A stretch of 64,000 nucleotides of DNA from Odontocerum albicorne (Eukaryota; Arthropoda; Insecta; Trichoptera; Odontoceridae): positions 33,675,540 through 33,739,539 of the forward strand of contig OX463839.1 in assembly GCA_949825065.1 (NCBI GenBank), read 5' to 3'. This document shows, piece by piece, positions 12,647 to 23,939 of this stretch. Below the pieces are notes generated by a model, which saw only the letters and a program-made list of their open reading frames with translations, did not search any database and had not been told where the DNA came from. Position 1 is the first letter of the stretch; each line of letters opens with the position of its first letter. The position numbers were made by a program, and so were the translations under genes.

Positions 12647-13520
12647 CCTTGATCAAAAAGTTTTAGGGCTTTATTCATAAAATCGAAAATACAATTTTAT
12701 TCATCAAAATCGATATGGTCCCCTTCAAAGTACTCCCCATCGACTGCAACGCACTTACGCCAGCGCTTGATCCAATCCTCGAAACACTGCTGGTACTCAA
12801 TTTTCGGTATGTCCATCAGAGCCGTCTTCGATTTTTTCATGACATCGTTTTTTAAGTCGGTTGAATAGGAAAAAGTCGAAGGGAGCCAGATCAGGTGAAT
12901 TCGAAGGCTGCTGGATAGTATTCATGTTGTTTTTGGTCAAAAACTCATGAAAATCATGTCTTTCGCGATTTCAACGCGGTACTTTTTTTTGCATGAAATT
13001 GAGGTCTTTCGGCACCAGTTTTGCAGCGACACATCTGAGGCCCAAATCATTAACCAAAATGTCTTGAGCGGATCCATAAGCGATGTTCAAGTCTTCTGCC
13101 GGCTCTCTGATGGTCAATTTGCGGTTTTCGGTCAACATTCCTTTGATTTTATCGATGTTTTCATCGGTTTTCGACTGCCACTGCGTTTGTCATTCTCGAC
13201 CACTTCTGAAGCGTACGTGCCACCGAAAAACACTTCTCCAACATTTCCAAGGTCTGCGGACCGCTAAATCCGTTTTTCACACAAAATTTAATGCAAACTC
13301 GTTGATGCACAGTTGATGCCATTTTCAAACTTGTAAAAAATCGAAAACACGCATAAAGGTAGATGTACTCAGTACAGCGTAACTTTTACAAATGTCAAGC
13401 TATGACGCTGAAATTTGAAGGGAAGTGTCAATGATAGATGTGGTAACCTAAGAAAAAGAATTCCAATCGGGTGACTGACAGCGCCACACGGTGGCCGGCC
13501 CTAAAACTTTTTAATCAAGG
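12647..13520 (-). mobile_element. Mariner transposon of a second lineage, internally deleted
   Basis: Terminal inverted repeats of about 25 bp (CCTTGAT, one variable base, AAAAAGTTTTAGGGC) are flanked by TA duplications at 12645-12646 and 13521-13522. Length is 874 bp, so several hundred bases are missing from the middle. The coding strand is minus. No second copy of this lineage was seen in the window. Confidence 0.9.
12697..13322 (-). pseudogene. Mariner transposase relic, second lineage
   Basis: The minus strand starts MASTVHQRVCIKFCVKNGFS, the characteristic opening of a widespread mariner transposase group. It continues through a recognisable DNA-binding segment (TDENIDKIKGMLTENRKLTI) and VAAKLVPKDLNFMQKK. 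It then jumps across a deletion to FHEFLTKNNM and SPDLAPFDFFLFNRL, which holds the third catalytic aspartate. It ends YQQCFEDWIKRW with YFEGDH and a TAA stop. The deletion removes the first two catalytic aspartates. There is also a one-base frame slip after FFLFNRL and a stop near the deletion. The family assignment is firm; activity is excluded. Confidence 0.88.
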
Positions 13521-14114
13521 TAGTATTCATGTCATACTGTCAAAATTAAAGCAAAACTTTCTTCTAATACTGGGGATGATGGACAACACTCGCCGACTTA
13601 TTTGAGTAAATATTGATAATTTGTAATCTTACATTGTAATTTACATCAAAATATGTAAGGAAATGTCTAACATACCAATGTATGAGTAATTGGGTGAAGC
13701 CAGTATTGCAAATAAAATAAATAACCGAGTTGATACTTTTTCCATACCCATATCTCAATGATCTGGAAATTTTAAGCTTTAACCTTAAAATTAATTAAGA
13801 TGAAGAATTAATGATGACGTTCATAAAAAAAATTTATTGTATAATTTTTTTTTAATTCGTGCTTTTTACACTTTGCATTATTACTGAATACTATTGAAAG
13901 TATACTAAAACTTGAGGAGAGAATTCTCTAAATTGTCCTTTCAATATTATTTTTTATTCTTACAATCAAATTCTTTAGTTTTGTACTTACTTAAATTGTA
14001 GCAAAAAAATTTTTTTTCATTTTATTTGTAACACTGTACTTACCATAAAACAGGTTTTATTGACACGTTAGATTTAATTTGAACTGGTGACACTATTGAC
14101 GAATAAATATAATA

Positions 14115-14724
14115 GGTTAGTCAAAAAGTTTTGAAAGCGACATCTATGGAGCAGTAGAAAACCAAAGCGAGTTCGTGTCCAGAAATCGGCCAAGTAGGTG
14201 TTAGCGTCAGTTTTTTGGGATGCAAAAGGAATTTTATTGATAGATTATCTCCAAACTGGTAAGACAATCAACTCTGATTATTATTGTGACCTTTTGGACC
14301 AGTTGGATGAAAAAAATTGTGAAAAAAGACCCGGTTTGTAGAAGAAAAAAATCATTTTTCATCAAGACAATGCACCTGCTCACACAGCTCAAAAAACCAT
14401 CGCAAAAATCAGTGAATTGGGGTACGAATTGTTGCAGTATCCACCCTATTCGCCAGATTTAGCTCCCTCTGACTTCTGGCTGTTCTCACACCTCAAAAAA
14501 TTCCTTCGTGGAAAGCATTATTCATCAAACGAAGAGGTTATAGCCGTCGTAGAGAAGTATTTTGCAGGCCTTCCAGAAAGTCACTTCCGTGATGGGACAA
14601 CAAAGTTGGAAGATCGTTGGACCAAGTGTATTGATCTTATGGGAGACTATACTGAGCAATAAAAGTGATTTCCCCCCAAAAAAAATGTATTTTCATTTCC
14701 GCTTTCAAAACTTTTTGACTAACC
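14115..14724 (+). mobile_element. Mariner transposon of a third lineage, 5'-deleted
   Basis: A perfect 25-bp terminal inverted repeat (GGTTAGTCAAAAAGTTTTGA plus AAGCG) sits at both ends, with TA duplications at 14113-14114 and 14725-14726. The element is only 610 bp. The perfect repeats suggest it was mobilised, or arrived, more recently than the decay of its gene would imply, probably using transposase supplied by another copy (inference). Confidence 0.93.
14162..14662 (+). pseudogene. Mariner transposase relic, third lineage, C-terminal half
   Basis: A single frame of 167 codons runs to a TAA stop and is interrupted only by two TAG codons (14195-14197 and 14339-14341). It reads PKRVRVQKSAK, then VLASVFWDAKGILLIDYLQ, then FHQDNAPAHT and SPDLAPSDFWLF. 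The last two blocks carry the second and third catalytic aspartates with 34 residues between them. It ends WTKCIDLMGDY. The DNA-binding domain and first catalytic aspartate are deleted. Having only two in-frame stops and no frameshift suggests modest age. Confidence 0.88.
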
Positions 14725-15002
14725 TATTTACTTAACCGATTATAAAATCTGAAAAAGGTCAAATTTATCGCACATTCCGGAGCTGAGCCGTCGTGTCAAG
14801 TCAAGGGAGAACAGGTGTCGATGTGAAACGAAAGGGATCATCAAACAATCGAACTGATGAAAACTTGAAAAAAAATATTAAACATGGTGAAAACTTCGTG
14901 TTTATGACATGATTATTCGGGCTAATTTAAAAGCAGGCTAAAAATATGTTTATCGAATTTCTCGGAATTGTTTGTGAAAGAAGATTTATTTTTATTGAAA
15001 TA

Positions 15003-15958
15003 CGAGGCGTATCCAGAAAGTAAGTGTACTGAGGCTCTCACGACCGGATGGATTTTATTTTTCGACATGTTGGCTACACTTCCGTGTAGCCTGACCCTTC
15101 CCCTCCGCAACGAGACCGGTTCGAGGTCAGTACGTTGATAAGTGTCGACGCGACAACACGTTTCGTGAAAAATGTAAATCCAATCTCCCGCCAAGCGCGA
15201 AATACGGGGCGTCATCCGTTATCTCGTTTGGAAGGGAAAATCTACGGTTGAGGTTTATAATGAGGTGAAAACTGCATATGGTGATAAAGCTATGAATCGT
15301 ACGAGTGTGTACAAGTGGTGTCGCGAGTTTAAAAACGGTCGTAAGTCTGTGCATGATGATCAGAGGAGCGGAAGACCTTCAATTGTGACTGACGAAATTG
15401 ACGAAATTGTTTTGGGACTGTCACGGCATAATTTTAATTGAATATATGCCTCAAGGGGAGACCATCAACTCTGCAAGATACTGTGAGACCCTAAAAAAAT
15501 TGCGGAGGGCGATTCAGAACAAGAGGAGAGGCATGCTGACAAAGGGAGTCTGCCTGCTGCACGACAATGCCAGACCACACACGGCCAACGCCACGAAGGA
15601 ACTGCTCGCCTCGTTTAAATGGGATGTCCTGAACCATCCCGCGCATTCCCCTGACCTAGCACCTTCAGATTACTATCTCTTTACCTCCCTGAAGCTGCAC
15701 ATGGGTGGAAAAAGGTTTTCAACCGACGAGGAGGTAAAGGAGGAGGTGGAGAAGTGGACGGAGGGGTTGGCGGGAAACTACTTCGATGAAGGCATCAAAA
15801 AGTTGATACCCCGCTTCACCACCTGCATTGAGAGGAATGGCGACTATGTCGAAAAATAGCTTACATATGTACTACGGTAACCACGTAATTTTTTTGTTTA
15901 AATAAAAAAAATTGTAACCTACAAAAATTCAGTACACTTAATTTCTGGACTTACCTAG
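15003..15958 (+). mobile_element. Mariner transposon, internally deleted, copy 2 of the 5.1-kb lineage
   Basis: Same family as 5145-6103, with the same inverted repeats and TA duplications at 15001-15002 and 15959-15960. It is 956 bp. The flanking arms are nearly identical to copy 1 but the internal deletion has different endpoints, so the two are separate deletion derivatives of a longer parent. Confidence 0.93.
15172..15859 (+). pseudogene. Mariner transposase relic, copy 2
   Basis: A stop falls at the second codon. The N-terminal half is then readable through VYKWCREFKNG and the conserved DDQRSGRPSIVTDE segment. The deletion junction lies at about 15399-15410, beside a short repeated GACGAAATT. 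The C-terminal half is open to the TAG stop: GIILIEYMPQGETIN, then HDNARPH, then SPDLAPSDYYLF with 34 residues between the aspartates. The first catalytic aspartate is lost, as in copy 1. Unlike copy 1, this copy keeps the SGRPS linker after the DNA-binding domain. Confidence 0.9.
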
Positions 15959-15960
15959 TA

Positions 15961-18236
15961 TATGGAAACGAAACAAACGTTTAATAAGCTTGCCATATGA
16001 GTTCTTGCTATAGCTGATATCGCTATTTGCGAGTTTAATTTAACACATTTTTGAGCGACAATAATAAGAATAAATTTATGAATGAATTGTATACAAGTAT
16101 TTGTAGTCCTATGTATGTTACCGTTTAACTGGTAAAATTAAAAGCTCTTCTTTTCCAACTTTTAACGTCAACATCCCTTTAGAAAAACAAGTTTATTTAA
16201 ATTTATGTTCGATACAAACTATCGATCGATAGCGAAATAAATATATGTTATGATGACAAATCAAACTAATCAGATATTAAAGGCTGATAAAATCAATTAT
16301 TTTAAGTACGAGATCATGGCTGGGATATATTACGTAGAAAAACCCTGAAAAGTGTGATTAATTCAAGTTAATAAAAATTTGAAAGAAGGTAATGTTAGGT
16401 GTAAAGGAAAACAGCAATATAAAAATATAAGGCAAAGGGAGCATGTCGTGATAGGAACATATGTACAAATATGAGCAAAAAGTACCCAAGTCACACTTAC
16501 CTTTTCTGATATAATTGAGCAAACATCCAGCCGCTTTGTATGGGCTTGTTTGTATGGAAGATAGAACATTATCAAGATGGAGTTTTTATCACAACAGACC
16601 CATTTAATCAGTTTGAAATTATTGTATAACATATATATCATTTATATTTTTTTTTTTCGATATTTAAAATAACCAAAACCAGGGTCATTTTTGCATATAC
16701 TCGTATAAGGAGCTGTCATCTACTCCGACAGAGAAACGGCAAGAGGTATGTATGTATATTTCTTCAGGACGTATGTTAAAAGGTGTATCATATATCTATA
16801 AAGCCATTTATTATTTGCCTATAGTAAAAGAGCGTATTTATGTATTGTAGAACTCAGGAAGTTATAATTATGTTAATACAATATATGCAATAAAATCTAA
16901 AAACAAATTAAAAGTACTCAATTTTAAATAAAGAAAATAAAAACAAACTGCAACAAATAATGTTGCATCCAATTCAGAAATAGTCGCTCAAATTAAGAAT
17001 ATTCAGCATACTTGATGAATTCTTCAGTTAAGAAAAGTTTAATTTTCATATCAAATCACGGATCGTTGGCTACGAAAAGTTGTCTGTTGTAATAAATTCG
17101 TTGGAGAAGGTTACGCCATGTATCATTGTTAGTCACGTTAATTATTCTATTAAATTAATAAAGCGCTACATAAAGTTGAAATAAACGACTTCAATGTATA
17201 CTTGGTTAAATTAATTGTATAGCCTTTTTAAGGTTTTTGCTTTTATTGCGTATTAAATATAAATGATGACTACATTAGATACCCGAAAATTAAGAGGAAA
17301 TTTTAATTGGTCGTAAGAACACCGGATCTGTTAAGGAAAATATAAAGAGAACCATTAATTATGGTGAATTCACATTTCTTTGTTGAAGATACGTTGCAAA
17401 TTAAACGTTATTGTTCAAATCTTGATTAAAATAAATATGCGATTTGGTAATATGTATGTATATTTTAAACATCGTTTAGAAACTTGACGATATTAAATTT
17501 AAGTTATAATTTAGGATGAAGGCTATTAAATGATGACTTGGAGTTTTCAAAACAAGAGTTTACTTGAGTTTTTGACTTGGAGATTTCTACGTCATTAATT
17601 GATGCGAATTATCATTATAATTACTACGAGTAGTTTAAAATGTTTTTCGGAGTTGTTGACTTGACTTAAATGATCTTCACCGTTTTGAAGGCGTTGTATC
17701 CTTCGTCCTCAGGGCGATGTTAAAAAAATCATTTCGGAATATGAATTATTTGGAAATGTTTTATTGACAACTTCGCAAAACATTTTTAATGAATACATTA
17801 TTTTCGAGCATTTCTTATGAAAAATATTTATATAAGCCTATAGAAAAATATTCAGTTAATTTTTATAGCCAATTTTTTGTCACATCGGTGGATATCGTTC
17901 CTTTTGGGGACCTTTACAAATTGACGAAAGAGCACAAGTAAATATGGACACGCATATTGGTCACGAAATTTCAACACACGTAACATATACACGGGGAACG
18001 TATTGAATCGGTTCAACTAGTGAAAAACAGCCGCGAAAATCCAATAACAACATATCCAATCATATCTGTTCAAACACCTGAGATAATGCGAATGGTCTGA
18101 TGGATAGTCATTTGTTTATAAGTAATTCATATTTAGGTTTTTATGTCTAAATCTAGACCTTATTCCACTTGAATTTATTAGTGCTTATAAGCTGCCTTTT
18201 ATTAAATTGAGGTAATATTTTATTACGAAACAGCGC
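15961..18236. other. No gene recognised
   Basis: AT-rich. A donor-like GTAAGT on the minus strand at about 16500 lacks a convincing acceptor. The repeat at 17640-17725 is listed separately. Confidence 0.55.
17640..17725 (-). repeat. Dispersed repeat with hammerhead-like layout
   Basis: Reversed, it reads CCTGAGGACGAAGGATACAA, then CGCCTTCAAAACGG. It aligns at roughly 70% with 62993-63085 and shares its CTGANGA-N-stem-(G/A)AAAC arrangement with the Penelope-like terminal sequences. Confidence 0.5.
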
Positions 18237-18592
18237 TATTGTATTACACTTTCGTTGTTAACAGTACAACCTGGCGGTTTTATTGCTATCTAGCAATCTC
18301 TTCCAACTAACCACAAAAAGTTAGATGCCTTAAGTGAAAACCTGACTACGTAGTAAAGTGGTTGGCCACACTGGAGACAATATTGGATGTTATATGGATG
18401 TTCTTGTCTCGTGAGTAGCCAGTCTTGTGATGGTAGACGTTGATAAATGTTTAATTTGGTATTCATAAATGTTAAATATATAAGGTCTGCACTTCCGAAA
18501 CATTTTATTTTCAATAGGTTCCTACGGGAATTGACCACATAATTAATCCCTTGGACGGAACACAGGAATCCTATCAACTAGGTCACAGAGCG
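18237..18592 (-). repeat. tRNA-derived SINE, family A, with internal insertion
   Basis: The body (18237-18346) and the tRNA-like head (about 18525-18592, CTATCAACTAGGTCACAGAG) are separated by about 180 bp of unrelated sequence that no other family A copy has. Confidence 0.65.
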
Positions 18593-18895
18593 TTATAGTG
18601 ATCGATATATGAGCATATAAGTGATCTATTTGTTATATCTATCTATTACTGGTAATTTGATTTCGGTATATTATTGTACCATGACATAACGGACTTATAT
18701 CCGCACAGATATATGTTTATTTTAGGTAGTATATATTGTATCATAGACTTAAAAGTCAGATAATATGGGTTTATATTTTTTTTTGCAAAAAGTATTCTTT
18801 TAATACATTTATAAAACTGAGTCTCATCGGTTGTCATAAAACTTGGGTGCAACTATTTTACAAAGTTATTTACAATTACCAAATCATAATAATTT

Positions 18896-19064
18896 ACTAT
18901 AAATGTATGTGACGTATTCCATTGGTGGAATTGTGCTGAACATTTTATTAACTATAAATGTATGTGACGTATTCCATTGGTGGAATTGTGCTGAACATTT
19001 TATTAACTATAAATGTATGTGACGTATTCCATTGGTGGAATTGTGCTGAACATTTTATTAACTC
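18896..19064. repeat. 55-bp tandem repeat, three copies
   Basis: The unit begins CTATAAATGTATGTGACGTA and includes TTCCATTGGTGGAA, a 5-bp-armed hairpin. Copies at 18901, 18956 and 19011 look identical, so the expansion is recent. Confidence 0.9.
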
Positions 19065-19239
19065 AATTTTATTTGAAAATAATAATTCCGAAGTTCTCAA
19101 AAAATGTAACATTTTAAAGCGATTCGTCGCATTACTCACGCGCCATTGTCAGATTGTCTCGCAGATCAAAATAAACAGAACGCAGCAGTGAATGCATAAA
19201 GAATAAAATAAGAAAATAAAATTTAAAAAATAAATCCTT

Positions 19240-19520
19240 TTATGCGACGGAAGTCTCCTTCCTTCATATTTGCAGTGACAAAGGACCTTTTGTTGGTGGA
19301 ATTACTGGATCCAATATATTCAATGGCGTCGGAGGTGCATGCGAGAAGTAAACAGATTACCGCAAAGAAAGGACTCCACAAAGGGCGCAAGGATAATGGA
19401 AGGAGGCCGCGACACCTTGCCTCTCTCAGGCTAACAGCCCCATTGTGAGACCGTCACTTGCAATTTACCTCGGGGCGACGCGTTGCCATCCTCGATGAAG
19501 GGCCTTAAGGGTGCTACAGA
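19240..19520 (+). other. GC-richer segment with an unrecognised 68-codon frame
   Basis: The frame 19242-19448 reads MRRKSPSFIFAVTKDLLLVE, then LLDPIYSMASEVHARSKQIT and a basic tail (KKGLHKGRKDNGRRPRHLAS). A TTTGCAG acceptor-like site lies inside. No homologue is recognised; composition differs from the flanks. Confidence 0.2.
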
Positions 19521-20082
19521 ATAAAATAGCACAACCCTTATCGCTCCTAAATCTAAAACATTAGCAGGCAAAATGTTTCAGTAAGATGGATAGATTGACG
19601 AAAAGTTGTTTCTTGCTATTGTGTTCCTAGAAGGCATTCATTTGATTTCGTACTTATAATATACTGTGTACAACTCACTTCATTGTTTTCTATTACACCC
19701 TAAATATATTATTGGCCTTTTTATTTAAGAAAATAATATTATCTTTCGCAAAACGTGGCAACAAAATACCTTTGCTGTTGTTCTATTTCTATTCTATTCT
19801 AAACATTTAAAATGATTAGTATAAAACATTCATTCATTATAAAAACGATTGCAATATTTTTTAGTTCAATGCTACTTGTAGTCATAAAATGTTTTAGATG
19901 TGACATTTAATTACCTTTTTGACACCTTAAGTAACTTCGAAATTATACATTTTTATTGAAAAGTTTACGTTTATTGAATTCATAAAAAAATCCTTTGTAA
20001 AAATCGGCATTAAACAAAAAAACACACATACAAAAACAAAATATACACAGATATGAAAAAAGGTCGTCTCCTTTCGTACACT

Positions 20083-20372
20083 ATCCCTAAACATATCCAA
20101 ATTGACAATTCGTATATACTGAATAACGTGGCAAGGAGACATCATTGTCTTCGGCTTCAGTAATAGGGCTGACAATCACTGAAGCAGGCACGGAACAACC
20201 GCGTGTTAAGAGGCAACAACACAAGAATACGTATTCGGCGTGTGCGAGAATTATCACTAGATGAACTCTTTTACCAGACTGGGGCATTTAAAAAAAAAAC
20301 AAAAATGGTTACCATCGAGAATCGATGTCATATGTCTTACCAACTAGGCCACGGAGGTCGCTGTCGAAAAAA
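20083..20372 (-). repeat. tRNA-derived SINE, family B
   Basis: It ends in CTTACCAACTAGGCCACGGAGG, trimmed here to its core CCAACTAGGCCACGG, which is the reversed A-box side of a tRNA. The body runs down to AAATTGACAATTCGTATA. Confidence 0.72.
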
Positions 20373-20580
20373 GTCGTAAATGTGTATAACTTAAAGAATT
20401 AAGTTAAATCAATTGATGCCAACACAAATTGAATTGAAAAACAATTCCAAAATGGGCAGACATTTATGTTAGAAAGTTTAGATGCAACATTGATTTGCGA
20501 AATAGGAAGTATGTCCTTTTCTGTTTGCGACAACTAAATATAGAAATACCCAGTGTGGCAATAATTCTCTATTCGCTTTC

Positions 20581-20730
20581 AATCACCACTGAAAGGAACA
20601 TGGATATACTTAAAATGGTTTTTAGATTATAAATAGGCAAAAAAACTTTCAATCCAATCACCACTGAAAGGAACAGGCGTATACTTAAAACGGTTTTTAG
20701 ATTAGAAATATGCATAAACACTTTGGGAAC
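20581..20730. repeat. 75-bp direct duplication
   Basis: AATCACCACTGAAAGGAACA begins two tandem copies at 20581 and 20656 with a few differences, both running through GGTTTTTAGATTA. Confidence 0.8.
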
Positions 20731-20935
20731 TAAATAAGCCTGCATTTGACAGCTAAAATAAATCGCATATTCATACTCTAAGACTAACTCAAGAAAAGCG
20801 CACATTCACTTAGGATTTTAAAAAACGTAGGATCATATTTTCTCAACATACATACATTCTCAAGAAAATATTTCATGTATATTTGTGCGATATATTTAAT
20901 TGTAGCATATCTATTTATTCATTCGTTTGGTATCC

Positions 20936-21301
20936 CTCCATATATCAGAATTGACAATACGAATATATTGTATTCGGCCTTATTAATTAAACCATCGGGT
21001 TCAGAGCCACTGGAGTAGGCACGAGACTAGCAGTTGTCATTGCACAATTATACTAAACATCAAGAGGCAACAATACTCGCACACGTCTAGTGCGAGAGCA
21101 TTGCTACCAGATGGTGTACTAGATTGGAACCTTTTTTTTTTTCGGATATCATTGGGCATTGAACGTGATACCCCCTGGTTTCGGATATCATCGGGCATTG
21201 AACGTGATACCCCCTGGTTTCGGATATCATCGAGCATTGAACGTGATACCCCCTCCCCCAGGTTTCTTACCAACCCAACCAGAGGCCACGGAGGTCGTCA
21301 T
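20936..21301 (-). repeat. tRNA-derived SINE, family B, with a triplicated B-box segment
   Basis: A full-length copy with head CCAGAGGCCACGGAGGTCGT and body down to AGAATTGACAATACG. Between them a 39-bp unit starting TCGGATATCAT is present three times (21142, 21181, 21220). The unit covers the B-box position (GTTCAATGCCCG in coding orientation). Confidence 0.8.
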
Positions 21302-21658
21302 TGTATCATATGAGCAAGGACCATTTCTCGTGAAGTCTCAACTATCAAAATGATTGAAGTATAATGAATGCTATTGTCGATTGCGAGTTAATTAGAGATA
21401 AAAATATATTTTATAATTTTACGTACGCTAAAATATAATTTACAATGTTCAAAAAACATATTTACGAACGATTGCCAAGACATTCATCGCAAAATTTCAT
21501 TAACATGCATTTTATACGACTAACAGGATAATGCAACTTAAATTTAAATAATAAAATAAATTTAATTGCATCCTAATTTCACGTTCCCCAGTTGATTGGT
21601 AATATTTAAAGCTCAAGGGATTGAATCAAATATGATATTGCTATGATTCATACTAATA

Positions 21659-23937
21659 CAGGCGAACCTCGACTTTCGCACATTCGACTTTCGCACAATT
21701 CGCTATTTCGCACATTTTTGAAAAATAATTTTTTAATTATTTTTTTCCCGAAATAATGCAAAAATGTTTTGTTTCCCTGTTGCACCATGAAACGCTTATG
21801 AGCCCAGTCCGCACTGTGAAAAGTGTTATGTCCTGTTCGCACATATGTTCGCACATATGCATTAACATACGAGAGCGAGCGAATCAAACGCATGCATTTG
21901 AATTTACTAATTTGTACACACTCCCGTCTGATCTCGACAGGTTCAGTCTTGCGATAGCATACGCACAGATGAATTGTTCTGCGAGTTTTGTTTCAAATAT
22001 TACGTACCCGTTTTAACATAATTTATTTTGGGAGAAGTTGTACAGTAGTAATATTAAATAAATTATTTTGTTTAAAAAATAAAAAAATAAAAAAAGTTTT
22101 AACATGAGTGAGAAACGAAAAAACTGTGAAGTAAATATAGCTAAAAAAAAACCAAGAGCCCATAAACTTCATACAATCGAAACGAAGATGGATATAATAA
22201 AACGATCTGAAAATGGAGAGTCGTTTGCTTCAATTGGCCGATCGTATGATATAAACAGGTCTACGATATGTTCGATATTAAAGAATAAAAATAAAATTAA
22301 GGAATATGTAAAAAATTGTGGAAATATATCATCAAAAATTGTTTCCAAAAAGCACGGCATAGTAATTGATGAAATGGAGAAATCTTTGATGTATTGGATT
22401 AGTGACCAAAATCAAAAAGACGTACCTCTGAGTACTTCGGAGATTCAAGCTAGGGCTATTAGCTTGCATAATGATTGGAAGGCTAGACTAAAAAATGATT
22501 CTGACACGGTGTTTCATGCAAGTAACGGCTGGTTTTCAAATTTTAAAACAAGGTATTCTTTACGCAATATTAAATTCACCGGAGAATCAGCCGATGCGGA
22601 TAAAGATGCTGCAAAAGACTTTATTCCGTCACTGTCCAAAATTATTGAAGATGGAGAATATACCTCTAGTCAAATATTCAATGTAGATGAGACTGGTTTA
22701 TTTTGGAAGAAGATGCCTAATCGTACATTCTTATCAAAGGATGAATCAGTTGCGCCTGGCCATAAACCTTCTAAAACCGATTGACATTGCTTCTTGGTGG
22801 AAATTTAGCTGGTGATTTAAAATTGAAGCCATTGTTAGTTTATCAAGCAGAAAATCCTAGAGCATTGAAAGGGAAAGATAAAAAATTGCTTCCAGTCATT
22901 TGGAAATCCAATAAAAAAGCCTGGGTTACCGCTTTAATATTTAAAGATTGGTTTACTTCACATTTTGTACCAGCAGTAAAACATTATTGTGAAGTTAATA
23001 ATTTACCATTTAAAGCATTATTAATCTTAGATAATGCTCCAGGACACCCAAAATCTCTACAAAATTTATACCCAGAAATCAATGTAGTGTTTCTTCCCCC
23101 CAATACTACGTGTCTCATACAACCCATGGACCAAATGGTGATAGCTACGTTTAAACGATATTATATGCGGTCGATCATGAATCAGGCCATCAAGGCAACT
23201 GAAATGGAAGGTGGGCCCACATTAATAGATTTCTGGAAAAATTATAACATATGGAATGCAATAAATAATATTGGAGATGCATGGGCTGAAATAAAAGAGT
23301 CAACAATGAAAGGTTCGTGGAAGCAACTATGCCCACAGATGATGAGTGATTTTCAAAATTTTGATGATACCCCAGAAACCATAACTCTTGAAATAGTTCA
23401 CCTGATGAATGAACTAAGCCTTGAAGTCAATAGCGAAGATGTTAATGAATTGATAGAATCACATTCTGAACCATTGTCAAATGAATTTCTTATGGATCGT
23501 CACGAGAATGAAAATTCTAGTTCATACGTACAAAACGAAAGTGAGGAAGAAGAACCAGAAGAAATACCCAATACCTTAACATTAAAAAACTTGAACGAAG
23601 CTTTAACACATATTGAGAAATTTTTAAATATTATAGAAGAATGTGACCCAAATGGAGAACGCATATCTAAAGTGCGTAGGGAGATCCATAATAGCACTGC
23701 GTGTTACAGAACTCTCTATGAAGAAAAGAAAAAAAATAATAAAATACAAAAAACTCTTGACAATTTCGTTAAAAAAATATAATTTCAATTTAATATGTAC
23801 TGAGTAATTTTTGACAAATAAAATTTTTGAAGTATATACAATCTTTAGTGTTTTTTTTTCTTCCCTCTACTTTCGAACATTTAACTTTCGCACACATTTT
23901 CAGGAACCAATTATGTGCGAAAGTCGAGGTTCGCCTG
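21659..23937 (+). mobile_element. Tigger/pogo-group DNA transposon, nearly complete
   Basis: The element is 2279 bp, bounded by an inverted repeat (CAGGCGAACCTCGACTTTCG then CAC) with TA duplications at 21657-21658 and 23938-23939. Just inside the ends the core CGACTTTCGCAC recurs in direct and inverted form, which is what transposase-binding subterminal repeats look like. One long transposase gene fills the interior. This is the best preserved mobile element in the window. Confidence 0.93.
22104..23782 (+). pseudogene. Tigger-type transposase with one frameshift
   Basis: A pogo/Tigger transposase (CENP-B/Jerky relatives) binds the element ends and moves it by DDD chemistry. The first frame (226 codons, 22104-22784) has a pipsqueak/CENP-B type helix-turn-helix at about residues 15-70 and a second CENP-B type DNA-binding domain at about 85-160. 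It then has the start of the DDE domain with NVDETGLFW (Asp195). A one-base loss near 22775 shifts the frame. The rest is open from 22781 to 23782 and contains LILDNAPGHP and IQPMDQMVIATFKRYY, with 32 residues between the second and third aspartates. An acidic linker (SEEEEPEEIP) and a basic tail follow. The start ATG follows an A-rich stretch. All three catalytic aspartates are present; only the frameshift breaks the gene. Confidence 0.92.
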
Positions 23938-23939
23938 TA

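Larger units (their letters stand above)
13523..15000. other. Spacers around the 14.1-kb mariner
   Basis: Apart from the mariner at 14115-14724, AT-rich sequence with long T runs and no recognised feature. Confidence 0.6.

Noticed and set aside
12947..13267. 106-codon plus-strand frame
   Set aside because: It is the antisense of the minus-strand mariner transposase relic.
15127..15354. 75-codon minus frame (also 5316-5498)
   Set aside because: Antisense of the mariner DNA-binding region; the plus strand reads as transposase.
16501..16560. Upstream exon of the RYK-family gene (donor GTAAGT on minus, matching phase)
   Set aside because: The encoded PYKAAGCLLNYIRK does not resemble the expected signal peptide or the RLIG segment that precedes AELYYV, and no pyrimidine-rich acceptor bounds it.
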